Shown: positions 7,399 to 16,316, counted from the stretch's first letter. The stretch: 64,000 nucleotides of DNA from Gemmatimonadota bacterium (GCA_022822445.1 JAJEBR010000124.1:1-64000), one strand, 5' to 3'. The notes: generated by a model not told the origin, from the letters alone. Numbers and translations are program-made.

Positions 7399-7857
7399 AT
7401 GGGACATCGTGAGGAAGCGCGGGCTCAGGTAGACGGGCGGGCCAGTCCCGATCCACTTACGACCCGTCAGCGCAGCGAGTTGATGAGCCGGATCCGCTCA
7501 AAGGACACGGAGCCCGAGATGCGGGTCAGGAGGCTGGTCCACGGTATGGGGTACCGCTATCGGCTGCACGCAAGAGACCTGCCGGGCTGTCCTGACTTGG
7601 TGTTTCGCCCGAGCCGCAAGGCGATCTTCGTCCACGGCTGCTTTTGGCACCGCCACATGGACTGTCGGGCAAACCGGCTCCCTGCCACCCGGCGCGAGTT
7701 CTGGCGTCACAAGCTGGACGGCAACGCGCGGCGAGACCGGCGGAACAAGGCGGCTTTGGAGGAGTTGGGGTGGCGCGTTCTCGTCATCTGGGAGTGCGAG
7801 ACGAAGGACTTGGATCGTGTCGCCATGGCGGTTACACGTTTTCTCGGCCCCCGGTGA
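7399..7857 (+). CDS. vsr: Very-short-patch-repair (Vsr) DNA mismatch endonuclease
   Basis: A 152-residue protein with the full Vsr pattern. It has LTTRQRSELMSRIRSKDTEP near the N-terminus, RYRLHARDLPGCPDLVF with catalytic Asp66, VHGCFWHRHMDC with zinc and active-site histidines (84, 86), and LGWRVLVIWECE near the end. Vsr nicks 5' of the T in T:G mismatches arising from 5-methylcytosine deamination, so it usually accompanies a C5 methyltransferase; here that enzyme is in the divergent operon. The first 20 residues are not family-like and the true start is uncertain. Confidence 0.92.
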   Translation: MGHREEARAQVDGRASPDPLTTRQRSELMSRIRSKDTEPEMRVRRLVHGMGYRYRLHARDLPGCPDLVFRPSRKAIFVHGCFWHRHMDCRANRLPATRREFWRHKLDGNARRDRRNKAALEELGWRVLVIWECETKDLDRVAMAVTRFLGPR

Positions 7858-7949
7858 CCGGTCGCGATCTCGTCCAGCGCCATCCAGTGCCGTAGAGAGG
7901 ATTCCCGCTCAGGTCTGCATATCCAAAGTGATACATGGACCATGGGAAC

Positions 7950-10868
7950 CTATTCTAACACGTTGTACCACAGTGATTTATATGTGGTAATGATTGGTTC
8001 GGGCGGAATCGCTCCCGCCAGGCCGTTGCCGGCCAGCGAGACGATGCTGACGTCGGACAGCTGGCCGAGTTCCGGTGGAATCGCCCCGGTCAGCGCGTTG
8101 TCCTCCAGCGACAGCGTATCCAGGCTGGCGAGGTCCCCGAGCTCCGGCGGAATCGAGCCGGCCAGACGGTTTTGTCCGAGCTTCAGCACCTTCAGCTCCG
8201 CGAGTTCGCCGAGCTCCGGCGGGACGGACCCGCCCAGGTTCCTGTTCACCAGGTCGATCCCGGTGACGAACCCGTCTTCGTCGGTCGTGACGCCTTCCCA
8301 CGCGTTGACCCTCCCCGCCAGCCAGTTCCTCGCGCTGCTCCAGCGCTCGCCGCCGGTCCTGTTGTAGAGCGTGACGAGCACCTCGCGGTCGGGGGTATCC
8401 GGGATACAGGACAGGGCCTCGCCCGTTCCTTCGATCGTCGCGAACCACGCGGCCAGGGACCTTTCCACGCACAGGCCCGTACCCTGGGTGAAGAACCTCT
8501 CCAGCCCGAGATCCGCGAAGGACGCGGGTACCGGACCCATGAGCCCCGTGTTGCCGAGATACAGGTTCCTGAGCCCGGACATCTCGCCCATCTCGGGGGG
8601 CAGCGGGCCGGCCAGGCCAGGGTTGTCGTCCAGGAACAGGGCGCGAAGTTTGCGCAACCGTGCGACCGCGGGCGGGATCGGGCCGGTGAGCGCGTTGCCG
8701 TGCAGGTCGAGAAGTTCGAGATCTTCCAGCAGGCCGACGGCCGCCGGGATCGGACCGGTGAGGTTGTTGTTGCCCAGAGTGAGGAATGTGACGTGTTCGC
8801 GGTTGGCCTGCACTCCGTACCATTCGTCGAGCGGCGCGGTGCTCATCCAGCCGGTCGTGTCGGTCCATTCCTCGCCGCCCATCGCCCGGAAGAGGATCGC
8901 GAGGATGGCCCGGTCGCTGCCCTCCACGGCCAGGTCGGCCAGGCCGGTGTTCACCGAATCGTAGGTGGCGGTCACGGTCGTCGCGCCGGTGGCAACGGCC
9001 GTCACCAGCCCGGCCGAATCGACCGTCGCCACGGCGGTGTCGGCACTCGCCCACGTAACCGCCGGCGAATCCACGACGTCGCCTTCGGGCCCGATCACCG
9101 TGACCGACAGGCGGGTGGTGTCGCCCGTGCGGCGGAAGGTGACCGACCCGGGACCGACCGACACACTGCTGGCGCACTCCGGGGGATTGTCGGTGCTCGG
9201 TATGGAGTCCAGCCAGGCCGCGAGCGAGGGGGGCACGCACAGCGCCGTCGCACCGACGTGAAAGGACTTCAGCTCGAGGTCAGCGAACTCCGCCGGGACC
9301 CTGCCCGACAGACTGGTGCCTGCCACACGAAGGTGCTGGAGACTGTCGAGGCCTCCCAGTTCCGGGGACAGCTCGCCGCCGAATGCGTTGGTGCCGAGGA
9401 TCAGCTCGCGAAGCAGGGTCAGGTCACCCACCTCGGCCGGAATCGAACCGGTGATCCAATTGTCGCTCAGGTCCAGGGTCGTCAGCCGGTCCAGCCGGCC
9501 GATGGACGAGTGGAGCGGCCCCCGCAGGTTGTTGCTCCGCAAGGACAGGCTCACGACCCTCCCGCCAGCGTCGGTCCCGACCCCCGCCCACCTCGAGAGC
9601 TGTTCCTCGCTCAGCCAGTTGGCCCCGTCGTTCCAGCCGTCGCCGCGGGCCCTGTCGTAGAGGACCTCCAGAACCTCCCGGTCGCTGTCCGGCAGGGTCA
9701 CCGCCACGCCGATCGATGCGGTCAACGAGTCGTATGTGGCCGTCACCTCCGCTTCACCTGCACTCAACGCGGTCACCTGCCCGGATGACGCGTTCACCGA
9801 GACGATGGAGGTGTCACCGCTCGACCATGCCGCCGCCGCCCCGAAAGTGGTGTCCCCTTCGAAGCTCACGAAGTTGGCCGAGAGCGAAGCCGTCTCGCCG
9901 ACGGCATACAGGTTCGGGGACGGCAGGTCGACCAGATCGATGAAGAGCTGCGCCGAGCAGCGCGCGGTGGTATCGGTCCGGTCGATCGCCGAGAACCACT
10001 CCTCCAGCGAAGGAGGCAGGCAGACACCCGAGCCGGACGTGTAGAGGGTATCCAGCTCCAGTCTGGCGAAGGATTCGGGGACCGCGCCGGCGAGGTCGTT
10101 GGTTCCGATGTCCAGGTACCGCAGGCCGGTCATGTATCCGAGGTACCCGGGCAGCGAACCCTCGAGGGCGTTGTCTGACAGGAGCAGGTCCCGAAGCTGT
10201 TTCAGCGCCCCCAGGTCGCTGGGAACCCGGCCGGTGAGCACGTTCTCCCGCACGTCGAGGACCGACAGATCCCCCAGCCCCGCCAGTTCCAGGGGGATCG
10301 CACCGGCCAGGTTGTTCCCGGAGAGCGACAGGCGGGTCACGTTCCCCACGCTGTCGGTTTCGACTCCGAACCACTCGTCGAGCGGTTCATCGCTCAGCCA
10401 GTTGGTCGCGTCGGTCCAGTCCCCGCCGCCCGCCTCCCGGTGGAGGATCTCGAGGATTTCCCGGTCGCTGAGCGGCATGGTGACATACACCACCAGGATG
10501 CGCGCAAGCGGGCCGGAGGTCACCGTGATCTCGGTGATGCCGTACGCAACCGATGTGATCAGCCCGGTCGAATCCACGGTCGCGATCGCGTCATCGGCGC
10601 TCTCCCACATCACCGCCGCGCCTTCGAGGGGGTTTCCCGCCGCGTCCACCACCGCCGCTGCCACCCTGCTGCTCATGCCGATCCCGTCGAGGGTCACCCA
10701 TTCGGGTTCCATGGAGACCCGCGCGCCGGTCTCCATGGCCGCGGGGGCGGAAGGATCTTCCCCAACGGGTTCGGTCGGGGTGTCGTCCGCACAGCCCGCC
10801 GAGCCGGCGGCGACCAACACCAGCAGCGCGAGGAAGAACCCGCGCGAGCAGCGACGGCTGCAGGACAC
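7950..10868 (-). CDS. LRR and Ig-like (BIG2-type) lipoprotein, 3'-truncated
   Basis: A 972-residue exported protein. The signal peptide ends in a lipobox (AAGSAGC, Cys26). Three Ig-like modules of the BIG2 kind (motifs such as ATVDSTGLITSV, SVNASSGQVTAL, ATVDSAGLVTAV) alternate with blocks of plant-type 23-24-residue leucine-rich repeats (LxGxIPxELGxLxxL), each block led by DREILEILHREAGG...W-type sequence. These are probably surface adhesion or recognition modules. The last repeat stops after AGAIPPE and runs into an AT-rich unrelated tail of about 15 codons. The native C-terminus has therefore been lost at the island edge near 8000. It lies 30 nt downstream of a second LRR lipoprotein gene in the same direction. 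Confidence 0.85.
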   Translation of the reverse strand: MSCSRRCSRGFFLALLVLVAAGSAGCADDTPTEPVGEDPSAPAAMETGARVSMEPEWVTLDGIGMSSRVAAAVVDAAGNPLEGAAVMWESADDAIATVDSTGLITSVAYGITEITVTSGPLARILVVYVTMPLSDREILEILHREAGGGDWTDATNWLSDEPLDEWFGVETDSVGNVTRLSLSGNNLAGAIPLELAGLGDLSVLDVRENVLTGRVPSDLGALKQLRDLLLSDNALEGSLPGYLGYMTGLRYLDIGTNDLAGAVPESFARLELDTLYTSGSGVCLPPSLEEWFSAIDRTDTTARCSAQLFIDLVDLPSPNLYAVGETASLSANFVSFEGDTTFGAAAAWSSGDTSIVSVNASSGQVTALSAGEAEVTATYDSLTASIGVAVTLPDSDREVLEVLYDRARGDGWNDGANWLSEEQLSRWAGVGTDAGGRVVSLSLRSNNLRGPLHSSIGRLDRLTTLDLSDNWITGSIPAEVGDLTLLRELILGTNAFGGELSPELGGLDSLQHLRVAGTSLSGRVPAEFADLELKSFHVGATALCVPPSLAAWLDSIPSTDNPPECASSVSVGPGSVTFRRTGDTTRLSVTVIGPEGDVVDSPAVTWASADTAVATVDSAGLVTAVATGATTVTATYDSVNTGLADLAVEGSDRAILAILFRAMGGEEWTDTTGWMSTAPLDEWYGVQANREHVTFLTLGNNNLTGPIPAAVGLLEDLELLDLHGNALTGPIPPAVARLRKLRALFLDDNPGLAGPLPPEMGEMSGLRNLYLGNTGLMGPVPASFADLGLERFFTQGTGLCVERSLAAWFATIEGTGEALSCIPDTPDREVLVTLYNRTGGERWSSARNWLAGRVNAWEGVTTDEDGFVTGIDLVNRNLGGSVPPELGELAELKVLKLGQNRLAGSIPPELGDLASLDTLSLEDNALTGAIPPELGQLSDVSIVSLAGNGLAGAIPPEPIITTYKSLWYNVLE
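7966..7989. repeat. Inverted repeat TACCACA/TGTGGTA at the island edge
   Basis: Two 7-nt arms, 7966-7972 and 7983-7989, flank a 10-nt AT-rich centre. The site lies in the foreign tail of the truncated LRR gene, a few bases from where LRR homology stops. Paired inverted core sites around a short spacer are typical of tyrosine-recombinase attachment sites, but I found no second copy in the left part of the window, so this remains a guess. Confidence 0.35.
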
Positions 10869-10898
10869 CGGACTGGCGCTCCTCTCCGGCGGGCCCGG

Positions 10899-12227
10899 CT
10901 AGCGCCCGCAGATCGGTCCGGATGTGCTCCTCATGTCCCTGAGCCAGCTCCGAAACGCCTCGGTGTCGGGAATGCAGAGGCCCGGGTTTTCGGACCACCA
11001 GAACACGTCCAGGTCAAGGTCCATGACGGCTTCGGGAAGCTCGCCCGTCAGGCCGTTGCCCTCGAGCACCAGCACTTTCAGCCTGTCGAGATCCGCCATG
11101 ATGGCCGGGATTTCGCCCGAAAGGCCGCTGCTTGCGAGGCGCAACTCCGTAACGCGCACCTCCGAGTCCAGCGTCACCCCGCGCCACGTCCGGATATCCG
11201 TGTCGCCCCCCCAGTTGGAGTTCGTCCAGTTCGACCCGTCCAGCGCATCGTGCAAGCCCAGCAGCGCTTCGCGGTCCACCGAGCAGAGCGACCTGTTCAC
11301 GGTCCAGTCCGGATACCCCATCCTCTCCATCCAGGATCGAAACCCCCCGGTGTTGGGCAGGCACAGAGACCAGTTGCCCCCCAGGGAGAACTCATCCAGG
11401 TAGAGGTTCAGAAACGTGTCCGGGATCGCGCCCGTGAGCTGGTTGCGTGCCAGGTGCAGCCGGCTGAGCGCGCCCAGCTTCCCCAGGCTGGCCGGAACTC
11501 CGCCCGACAGAGCATTGCCGGCCAGAAACAGATCCTCCACCCCGGTGAGGTTCCCCAACTCCGACGGAATCTGGCCCGACAGGCTGTTGGACCCGAGGTG
11601 CATCCAGCGTAGTGTGGAGAGGGAACCCAGTTCCGGCGGTATGGGGCCCGACAGGCCGATGTCGATCAGGTACAGTATCTCCAGCGAGGAGAGATTCCCC
11701 AGCTCCGGCGGAATACCGCCCGACATGCTGTTGTGGCGGAGGTCCAGATTGCGCAGCGAGGAGAGATTCCCCAGCTCCGAAGGAATCTCGCCCGACACGG
11801 CAGTGCTCAGGATGGCCAATGTCCTCAATTGGCCCAGATTCCCCAATTCCGGCGGAATGCCGCCCGACAGGTCCGCGTTTTGGCTGAGGTCCAGCCTTCG
11901 CAGCGCGCCGAGACCCTGCAACGCCGCCGGCATATGGCCCGACAGGCCGTTGGCGCGGATGACCACCTGCGTGACGCGCCCCGCCGAGTTCGTCCACACG
12001 CCGTACCAGTCGTCCAGGTCCGCGCCCGTGCCCCAGTTGGTGTTGTCATCCCAGTTGGCGCCGTCCGTGGCCTCGTACAGCGCCATCAGCGCCGCGCGGT
12101 CGCTGTGGACACCAGCCTGCGCCGCCGGGCGGTGCCCATCCTCCCCGGGTGCGGTAACCGTACTGACCGGCTCCTCGCAACCGGCAACGATCACTACCGC
12201 GGCAACCACTCCGATCCGCTGCTTCAT
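10899..12227 (-). CDS. LRR lipoprotein
   Basis: A 442-residue lipoprotein: short signal peptide with lipobox VIVAGC (Cys17), then a SDRAALMALYEATDG...W cap, about eight plant-type leucine-rich repeats (GGIPPELGNLSSLE pattern), a CLP-containing cap, and a second DREALLGLHDALDG cap with further repeats ending in GLCIPDTEAF. Paired cysteines in the caps may form disulfides. AAGGAG about 7 nt before the ATG gives a good ribosome binding site. It precedes the larger LRR lipoprotein by 30 nt, so both are probably one operon. Surface binding or recognition is inferred; no ligand can be named. Confidence 0.88.
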   Translation of the reverse strand: MKQRIGVVAAVVIVAGCEEPVSTVTAPGEDGHRPAAQAGVHSDRAALMALYEATDGANWDDNTNWGTGADLDDWYGVWTNSAGRVTQVVIRANGLSGHMPAALQGLGALRRLDLSQNADLSGGIPPELGNLGQLRTLAILSTAVSGEIPSELGNLSSLRNLDLRHNSMSGGIPPELGNLSSLEILYLIDIGLSGPIPPELGSLSTLRWMHLGSNSLSGQIPSELGNLTGVEDLFLAGNALSGGVPASLGKLGALSRLHLARNQLTGAIPDTFLNLYLDEFSLGGNWSLCLPNTGGFRSWMERMGYPDWTVNRSLCSVDREALLGLHDALDGSNWTNSNWGGDTDIRTWRGVTLDSEVRVTELRLASSGLSGEIPAIMADLDRLKVLVLEGNGLTGELPEAVMDLDLDVFWWSENPGLCIPDTEAFRSWLRDMRSTSGPICGR

Positions 12228-12364
12228 GTGACAACTCCTTGTCTACACGCTCACCCAACGTGATCGCACCAGCGTCCACAAACCCTTCGACCTGTCCGGC
12301 GACAACTGCACAACCAATGGTAGGCAGTCGGTCGGCATGTCGCAACGGCCCACGGCCCGAAAAC

Positions 12365-12379
12365 CTGCCAAAATGGCAG
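12365..12379. promoter_or_regulatory. Palindromic operator/enhancer site 1 upstream of dnaK
   Basis: CTGCCAAAATGGCAG: 6-nt perfect arms around AAA, embedded in a conserved AAAAC...AC context. Its centre is about 139 nt upstream of the predicted sigma-54 start point. It is 42 nt (four helical turns) from site 2. Confidence 0.7.
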
Positions 12380-12406
12380 ACCCGTGCCGTACGCCCCCGC
12401 AAAAAC

Positions 12407-12421
12407 CTGCCAAAATGGCAG
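12407..12421. promoter_or_regulatory. Palindromic operator/enhancer site 2 upstream of dnaK
   Basis: Second exact copy of CTGCCAAAATGGCAG with the same flanks. Its centre is about 97 nt upstream of the predicted start point, and it is 31 nt (three helical turns) from site 3, so all three sites face the same side of the helix. Confidence 0.7.
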
Positions 12422-12437
12422 ACCCCGGCCCCAAAAC

Positions 12438-12452
12438 CTGCCAAAATGGCAG
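12438..12452. promoter_or_regulatory. Palindromic operator/enhancer site 3 upstream of dnaK
   Basis: Third exact copy of CTGCCAAAATGGCAG. Its centre is about 66 nt upstream of the predicted start point. Three identical copies within 88 nt, in helical phase, indicate cooperative binding of a dimeric regulator. Confidence 0.7.
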
Positions 12453-12482
12453 ACTTCCGGCGGCCTCCGGCCGGCAGGCCCT

Positions 12483-12501
12483 TCCGGCACGCTACTTGCT
12501 G
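12483..12501 (+). promoter_or_regulatory. Candidate sigma-54 (-24/-12) promoter of dnaK
   Basis: CCGGCACGCTACTTGCT matches the RpoN consensus TGGCACG-N4-TTGCW with one change (C for T before GG). The invariant GG (12486-12487) and GC (12498-12499) are exactly 10 nt apart. Transcription would start near 12511, about 76 nt before the ATG. The palindromes upstream sit where enhancer sites for AAA+ activators usually lie. Confidence 0.55.
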
Positions 12502-12586
12502 TCAGTAGATCGGTTAGCTTCGACTGGAGCACTTCGACGTACGAAACCTACCCCGCCGGCCGGCGCCGGCCCCGAAAGGAACTCGA

Positions 12587-14521
12587 ATGGGCAAGACCAT
12601 AGGAATCGACCTCGGCACGACCAACTCGGTAGTCGCCGTCATGGAGGGCGGCGAGCCCACCGTCATCCCCAACTCCGAAGGGGGGCGCACCACTCCCTCC
12701 GTCGTCGCCTTCGCCAAGGACGGCGAGCGGCTGGTCGGACAGGTCGCGCGGCGGCAGGCCATCACCAACCCCGAGAACACCGTCTTCTCGATCAAGCGCT
12801 TCATGGGAATGCGCTACTCGGAGGTCGAGGCCGAGCGCAAGCGGGTGCCCTACAAGGTGGCGCGCGACAGCAAGGACAGGATCGTCGCCAACCTTCCCAA
12901 CGCGGGCAAGAGCTACACGCCGCCCGAGATCTCCGCGGTCATCCTGCAGAAGATGCGGCAGACCGCCGAGGACTACCTGGGCGAAGACGTCAGCGACGCG
13001 GTGATCACCGTTCCGGCGTACTTCAACGACGCCCAGCGGCAGGCCACCAAGGACGCCGGCAGGATCGCCGGTCTCCAGGTGAAGCGCATCATCAACGAGC
13101 CCACGGCCGCCGCGCTCGCCTACGGGCTGGACAAGAAGACGGACGAGAAGATCGCGGTCTTCGACCTCGGCGGCGGGACCTACGACATCTCGATCCTGGA
13201 GATCGGCGACGGCGTCTTCGAGGTGAAGGCGACCAACGGCGACACCCACCTCGGCGGCGATGACTTCGACCAGGTGCTGATCGACTGGCTCGTGGCCGAG
13301 TTCAAGCGCGACCAGGGGATCGACCTTTCGAAGGACTCGATGGCGCTGCAGCGGCTGAAGGAGGCCGCCGAGAAGGCCAAGATGGAGCTTTCGTCGACGC
13401 CCTCGACCGACATCAACCTGCCGTTCATCACCGCGACGCAGGAGGGGCCGAAGCACCTCAACTACACGCTCTCGCGGGCGAAGTTCGAGCAGCTGGTCGA
13501 CCACCTCGTGCAGCGCACCATCCCGCCGATGAGCAAGGCGCTCGACGACGCGGGGCTGACGGCGGACGACATCGACGAGGTCGTGCTCGTCGGCGGATCG
13601 ACGCGGATCCCGAAGATCCAGGAGGTGGTGGAGAAGTTCTTCGAGCAGGAGCCCCACCGGGGCGTCAACCCCGACGAGGTGGTGGCGGTGGGCGCCGCGA
13701 TCCAGGCCGGGGTGCTCGCCGGCGAGGTCAAGGACGTGCTGCTGCTGGACGTGACCCCGCTGTCGCTGGGGATCGAGACGCTCGGCGGCGTGATGACGAG
13801 CCTGATCGAGCGCAACACGACCATCCCCACGCGCAAGATGGAGGTCTTCTCGACCGCCGAGGACAGCCAGACGACGGTGGAGATCCACGTGCTGCAGGGG
13901 GAGCGCAAGATGGCGCTCGACAACCGCACCATCGGGAAATTCCAGCTGACGGGCATCCCCCCGGCGCCGAGGGGCGTCCCACAGGTGGAGGTCACCTTCG
14001 ACATCGACGCCAACGGCATCCTGCACGTGACCGCGAAGGACCGGGCGACGGAGAAGGAGCAGAAGGTGCGGATCGACGCGTCGAGCGGGCTGAGCGACGC
14101 CGAGATCGACAAGATGGTGAAGGACGCCGAAAAGAACGAGGCGGAGGACCAGGCGCGCCGCGAGGAGGTCGAGGCCCGCAACCACCTGGACTCGCTGATC
14201 TACCAGGTGGAGAAGGACACGGGCGAGTGGGGCGACAAGGTGTCGTCCGAGACGCGGGAGCGGCTCGACGCGGCGCTCGAGCGCGGCAAGCAGGCGCTCA
14301 AGGGCGACGATACCGCCGAGATCAACGAGGCGCGTGACGAGCTGATGCAGGCCTTCAGCGCCGCCGGCCAGGAGATGTACCAGGCGCAGGCGGCCGAGGC
14401 GGCTGAGGCGCAGGAGAGCGAGGCGGCGGACGACGCCGAGGCGCCCGCGGCGGAGGCGGAGGCGGAGGCCGACGAGGACGTCGTCGAGGCCGACTACGAG
14501 ATCGTGGACGAGGGCAAGTAG
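12587..14521 (+). CDS. dnaK: Chaperone DnaK (Hsp70)
   Basis: A 644-residue Hsp70, full length. The ATPase domain opens [17 protein letters not shown], with [21 protein letters not shown], the phosphate motif [12 protein letters not shown] and the adenosine motif [13 protein letters not shown]. The substrate domain starts near residue 390 ([16 protein letters not shown]) and the helical lid runs to an Ala/Glu-rich tail ending [13 protein letters not shown]. It folds and refolds cytoplasmic proteins with DnaJ and GrpE, neither of which is adjacent. The stop is 10 nt before htrA, so the two are probably cotranscribed. Confidence 0.98.
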   Translation: MGKTIGIDLGTTNSVVAVMEGGEPTVIPNSEGGRTTPSVVAFAKDGERLVGQVARRQAITNPENTVFSIKRFMGMRYSEVEAERKRVPYKVARDSKDRIVANLPNAGKSYTPPEISAVILQKMRQTAEDYLGEDVSDAVITVPAYFNDAQRQATKDAGRIAGLQVKRIINEPTAAALAYGLDKKTDEKIAVFDLGGGTYDISILEIGDGVFEVKATNGDTHLGGDDFDQVLIDWLVAEFKRDQGIDLSKDSMALQRLKEAAEKAKMELSSTPSTDINLPFITATQEGPKHLNYTLSRAKFEQLVDHLVQRTIPPMSKALDDAGLTADDIDEVVLVGGSTRIPKIQEVVEKFFEQEPHRGVNPDEVVAVGAAIQAGVLAGEVKDVLLLDVTPLSLGIETLGGVMTSLIERNTTIPTRKMEVFSTAEDSQTTVEIHVLQGERKMALDNRTIGKFQLTGIPPAPRGVPQVEVTFDIDANGILHVTAKDRATEKEQKVRIDASSGLSDAEIDKMVKDAEKNEAEDQARREEVEARNHLDSLIYQVEKDTGEWGDKVSSETRERLDAALERGKQALKGDDTAEINEARDELMQAFSAAGQEMYQAQAAEAAEAQESEAADDAEAPAAEAEAEADEDVVEADYEIVDEGK

Positions 14522-14531
14522 GAGACAGACG

Positions 14532-16103
14532 ATGTACGATCCACTCAAGGCAAAGACAAAGGTCGCTCTTTCGGTGGCGGCTTCCTTCGTTTTCGGACTG
14601 GCGCTGGCCTCCCAGTTCGGTTTCGTCGAGACCGCCGTGGAACTCCCGGTGGTGCAGACCGCCCCGGCGGTCGCCGAAGAGGCCGTGCGTCCCGCGATGG
14701 ACCTCAGCGAGGCGTTCGTGAACATTGCCGACGCGGTGACGCCGTCGGTGGTGCGGATCGAGACCACGCGCGCCCTCGCCCCCGAGCGGAGCGCGCCGGG
14801 GTGGTTCCCCTACCGCGGGCAGCAGCCCCGGCAGGATCTGCCGGACGTCCTGCCCAGCAGCGGCAGCGGATTCATCATCTCCGCGGACGGCCACGTGATG
14901 ACCAACAATCACGTGATCGACGACGCCGAACGGATCAGCGTCATCCTGCCGGACGGGCGGGACTTCGGAGCCCGGGTCGTGGGGACCGACCCGACCACCG
15001 ACATCGCGGTGATCAAGATCGAGGGTGACGATTTCCCGCCGATCTCGCTGGGGTCCTCCGACGATGTGGAGGTGGGCGAATGGGTGCTCGCGATCGGCAA
15101 TCCGGGATTCAGCCGCGCCGCTCCCGACCGGCTCGACTACACGGTCACCGCAGGAATCATCTCGGCCGTGGGCCGGTCGCTCAACCTGATCAACTCGACC
15201 CTGTACCAGGACCCCGACTTCGAGGGCAACCCCGGCTACGCGATCGAGAACTTCATCCAGACCGATGCCGTCATCAACTCCGGCAACTCGGGCGGGCCGA
15301 TGGTGAACCTGCGCGGGCAGGTGATCGGAATCAACTCGGCGATCATGTCCCGCACCGGTGCCTATCAGGGGTACGGCTTCGCGATCCCGATCGACCTCGC
15401 GCACCAGGTGATGAACGACCTGATCACCTACGGCCGGGTCAGGCGGGCCCTTCTGGGCATCCGCGGCCAGTCGGTGGCGTCGGAGGACGCCGAGGCACTC
15501 GGGCTTCCCGAGGTGGCCGGGGCGCTGGTGCAGTCGGTCACCGCGGGCGCGCCCGCCGGCATCGCGGGACTGCGGCTGGGGGACGTCATCACGGAGATCG
15601 ATGGCGAGAAGGTCGAGACCATCAACGATCTCCAACACCTGATCGCGCTGAAGGCGCCGGGAGACCGGGTCAGCATCACCTTCTACAGGCAAACCGGCCA
15701 GGGGGACGCGATGACCGCCCCCGCGGAGGTGACCGTGCAGCTGCAGGAACAGCCCTACACGGCCCCGTCGGCGGCGGCGGGCGCGCCTCAGGCTCAGGGA
15801 CGCAACGCCGACGCAATCGGGATCCGGGTGGGAGAGATCACTCGGGAAATCGCGATGGAACTCCGTCTGGAGAGTACACGGGGCGTCGTTGTCGAGGAGA
15901 TTCAGATCAACGGTCCGGCCCATCGCAAGGCGATCAATCGCGGCTGCGTGATCACCGAGATCGGCGGCGAGCCGATCGACAGCGTGCGCGACTACCGGGA
16001 CGCCGTGAGCAGGGTGGCCGCCGGCGAAGTGGTGTCGGTGATCGCCAGCTGCCAGCCCGTCGGCCGGGAACCGTCGATGTACAACATCCGGGTGCCGCGG
16101 TAG
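14532..16103 (+). CDS. Periplasmic serine protease HtrA/DegP family, two PDZ domains
   Basis: A 523-residue envelope protease. An N-terminal hydrophobic segment (residues 10-27) serves as signal or membrane anchor. The trypsin-like domain has His127 (TNNHVID), Asp157 (TTDIAVIK) and Ser253 (GNSGGPM). Two PDZ domains follow, about 315-405 (GALVQSVTAGAPAGIAGL) and 425-520 (GVVVEEIQINGPA). It degrades or refolds damaged envelope proteins. Joint transcription with dnaK suggests a stress operon covering cytoplasm and envelope. A strong hairpin follows the gene. DegP, DegQ and DegS subtypes cannot be separated here. Confidence 0.95.
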   Translation: MYDPLKAKTKVALSVAASFVFGLALASQFGFVETAVELPVVQTAPAVAEEAVRPAMDLSEAFVNIADAVTPSVVRIETTRALAPERSAPGWFPYRGQQPRQDLPDVLPSSGSGFIISADGHVMTNNHVIDDAERISVILPDGRDFGARVVGTDPTTDIAVIKIEGDDFPPISLGSSDDVEVGEWVLAIGNPGFSRAAPDRLDYTVTAGIISAVGRSLNLINSTLYQDPDFEGNPGYAIENFIQTDAVINSGNSGGPMVNLRGQVIGINSAIMSRTGAYQGYGFAIPIDLAHQVMNDLITYGRVRRALLGIRGQSVASEDAEALGLPEVAGALVQSVTAGAPAGIAGLRLGDVITEIDGEKVETINDLQHLIALKAPGDRVSITFYRQTGQGDAMTAPAEVTVQLQEQPYTAPSAAAGAPQAQGRNADAIGIRVGEITREIAMELRLESTRGVVVEEIQINGPAHRKAINRGCVITEIGGEPIDSVRDYRDAVSRVAAGEVVSVIASCQPVGREPSMYNIRVPR

Positions 16104-16111
16104 GCGACCTG

Positions 16112-16146
16112 CCGGGGCCCCGGCTTGCTCGGGGCCCCGGGGCTTT
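16112..16146 (+). terminator. GC-rich hairpin terminator after htrA
   Basis: Perfect 11-nt arms CCGGGGCCCCG (16112-16122) and CGGGGCCCCGG (16130-16140) with a 7-nt loop, followed by a short T run (CTTTCG). It closes the dnaK-htrA unit. Confidence 0.8.
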
Positions 16147-16233
16147 CGCGTTTCGACTCCCCCGGGTCCGCCTCTTGGTGCGGATGGCTCCCGCGTTACC
16201 TTAATGGACGACTGGATGTCCCCGAGGTCAGGA

Positions 16234-16316
16234 GCGAAAGTGGCGGAATTGGCAGACGCGCAAGACTTAGGATCTTGTGGCCCCTGGCCGTGGGGGTTCG
16301 AGTCCCCCCTTTCGCA
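16234..16316 (+). tRNA. tRNA-Leu (anticodon UAG)
   Basis: An 83-nt cloverleaf. The acceptor arms are GCGAAAG (16234-16240) and CTTTCGC (16309-16315) with discriminator A; the anticodon stem CAAGA/TCTTG encloses the loop CTTAGGA, anticodon TAG at 16268-16270. There is a long variable arm typical of type II tRNAs, and a GGGGGTTCGAGTCCCCC T arm. It reads CUA and probably other CUN codons. CCA is not encoded. The last three bases are also the first bases of an 18-bp tandem repeat. Confidence 0.97.

Larger units (their letters stand above)
12228..12586. promoter_or_regulatory. Intergenic regulatory region between the LRR operon and dnaK
   Basis: These 359 bases hold the divergent control region. 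The first 130 nt next to the LRR gene show no clear promoter. Three identical palindromes follow (separate entries), then a sigma-54-like element, then a leader of about 75 nt before the dnaK ATG, which is preceded by GAAAGGAACTCGA. No CIRCE (HrcA) inverted repeat was seen. Confidence 0.6.

Noticed and set aside
7346-7432. 28-codon TTG-initiated frame before vsr
   Set aside because: It has a GGAGG site and could be a leader peptide, but it is too short and overlaps vsr, so it is mentioned only in the promoter entry.
12365-12452. Possible CRISPR array upstream of dnaK
   Set aside because: Only three 15-bp palindromes with unequal, short spacing, no cas genes; better read as regulator sites.
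12548-14767. 739-codon frame antisense to dnaK
   Set aside because: Exact antisense shadow of a highly conserved gene; a common artefact of high GC.
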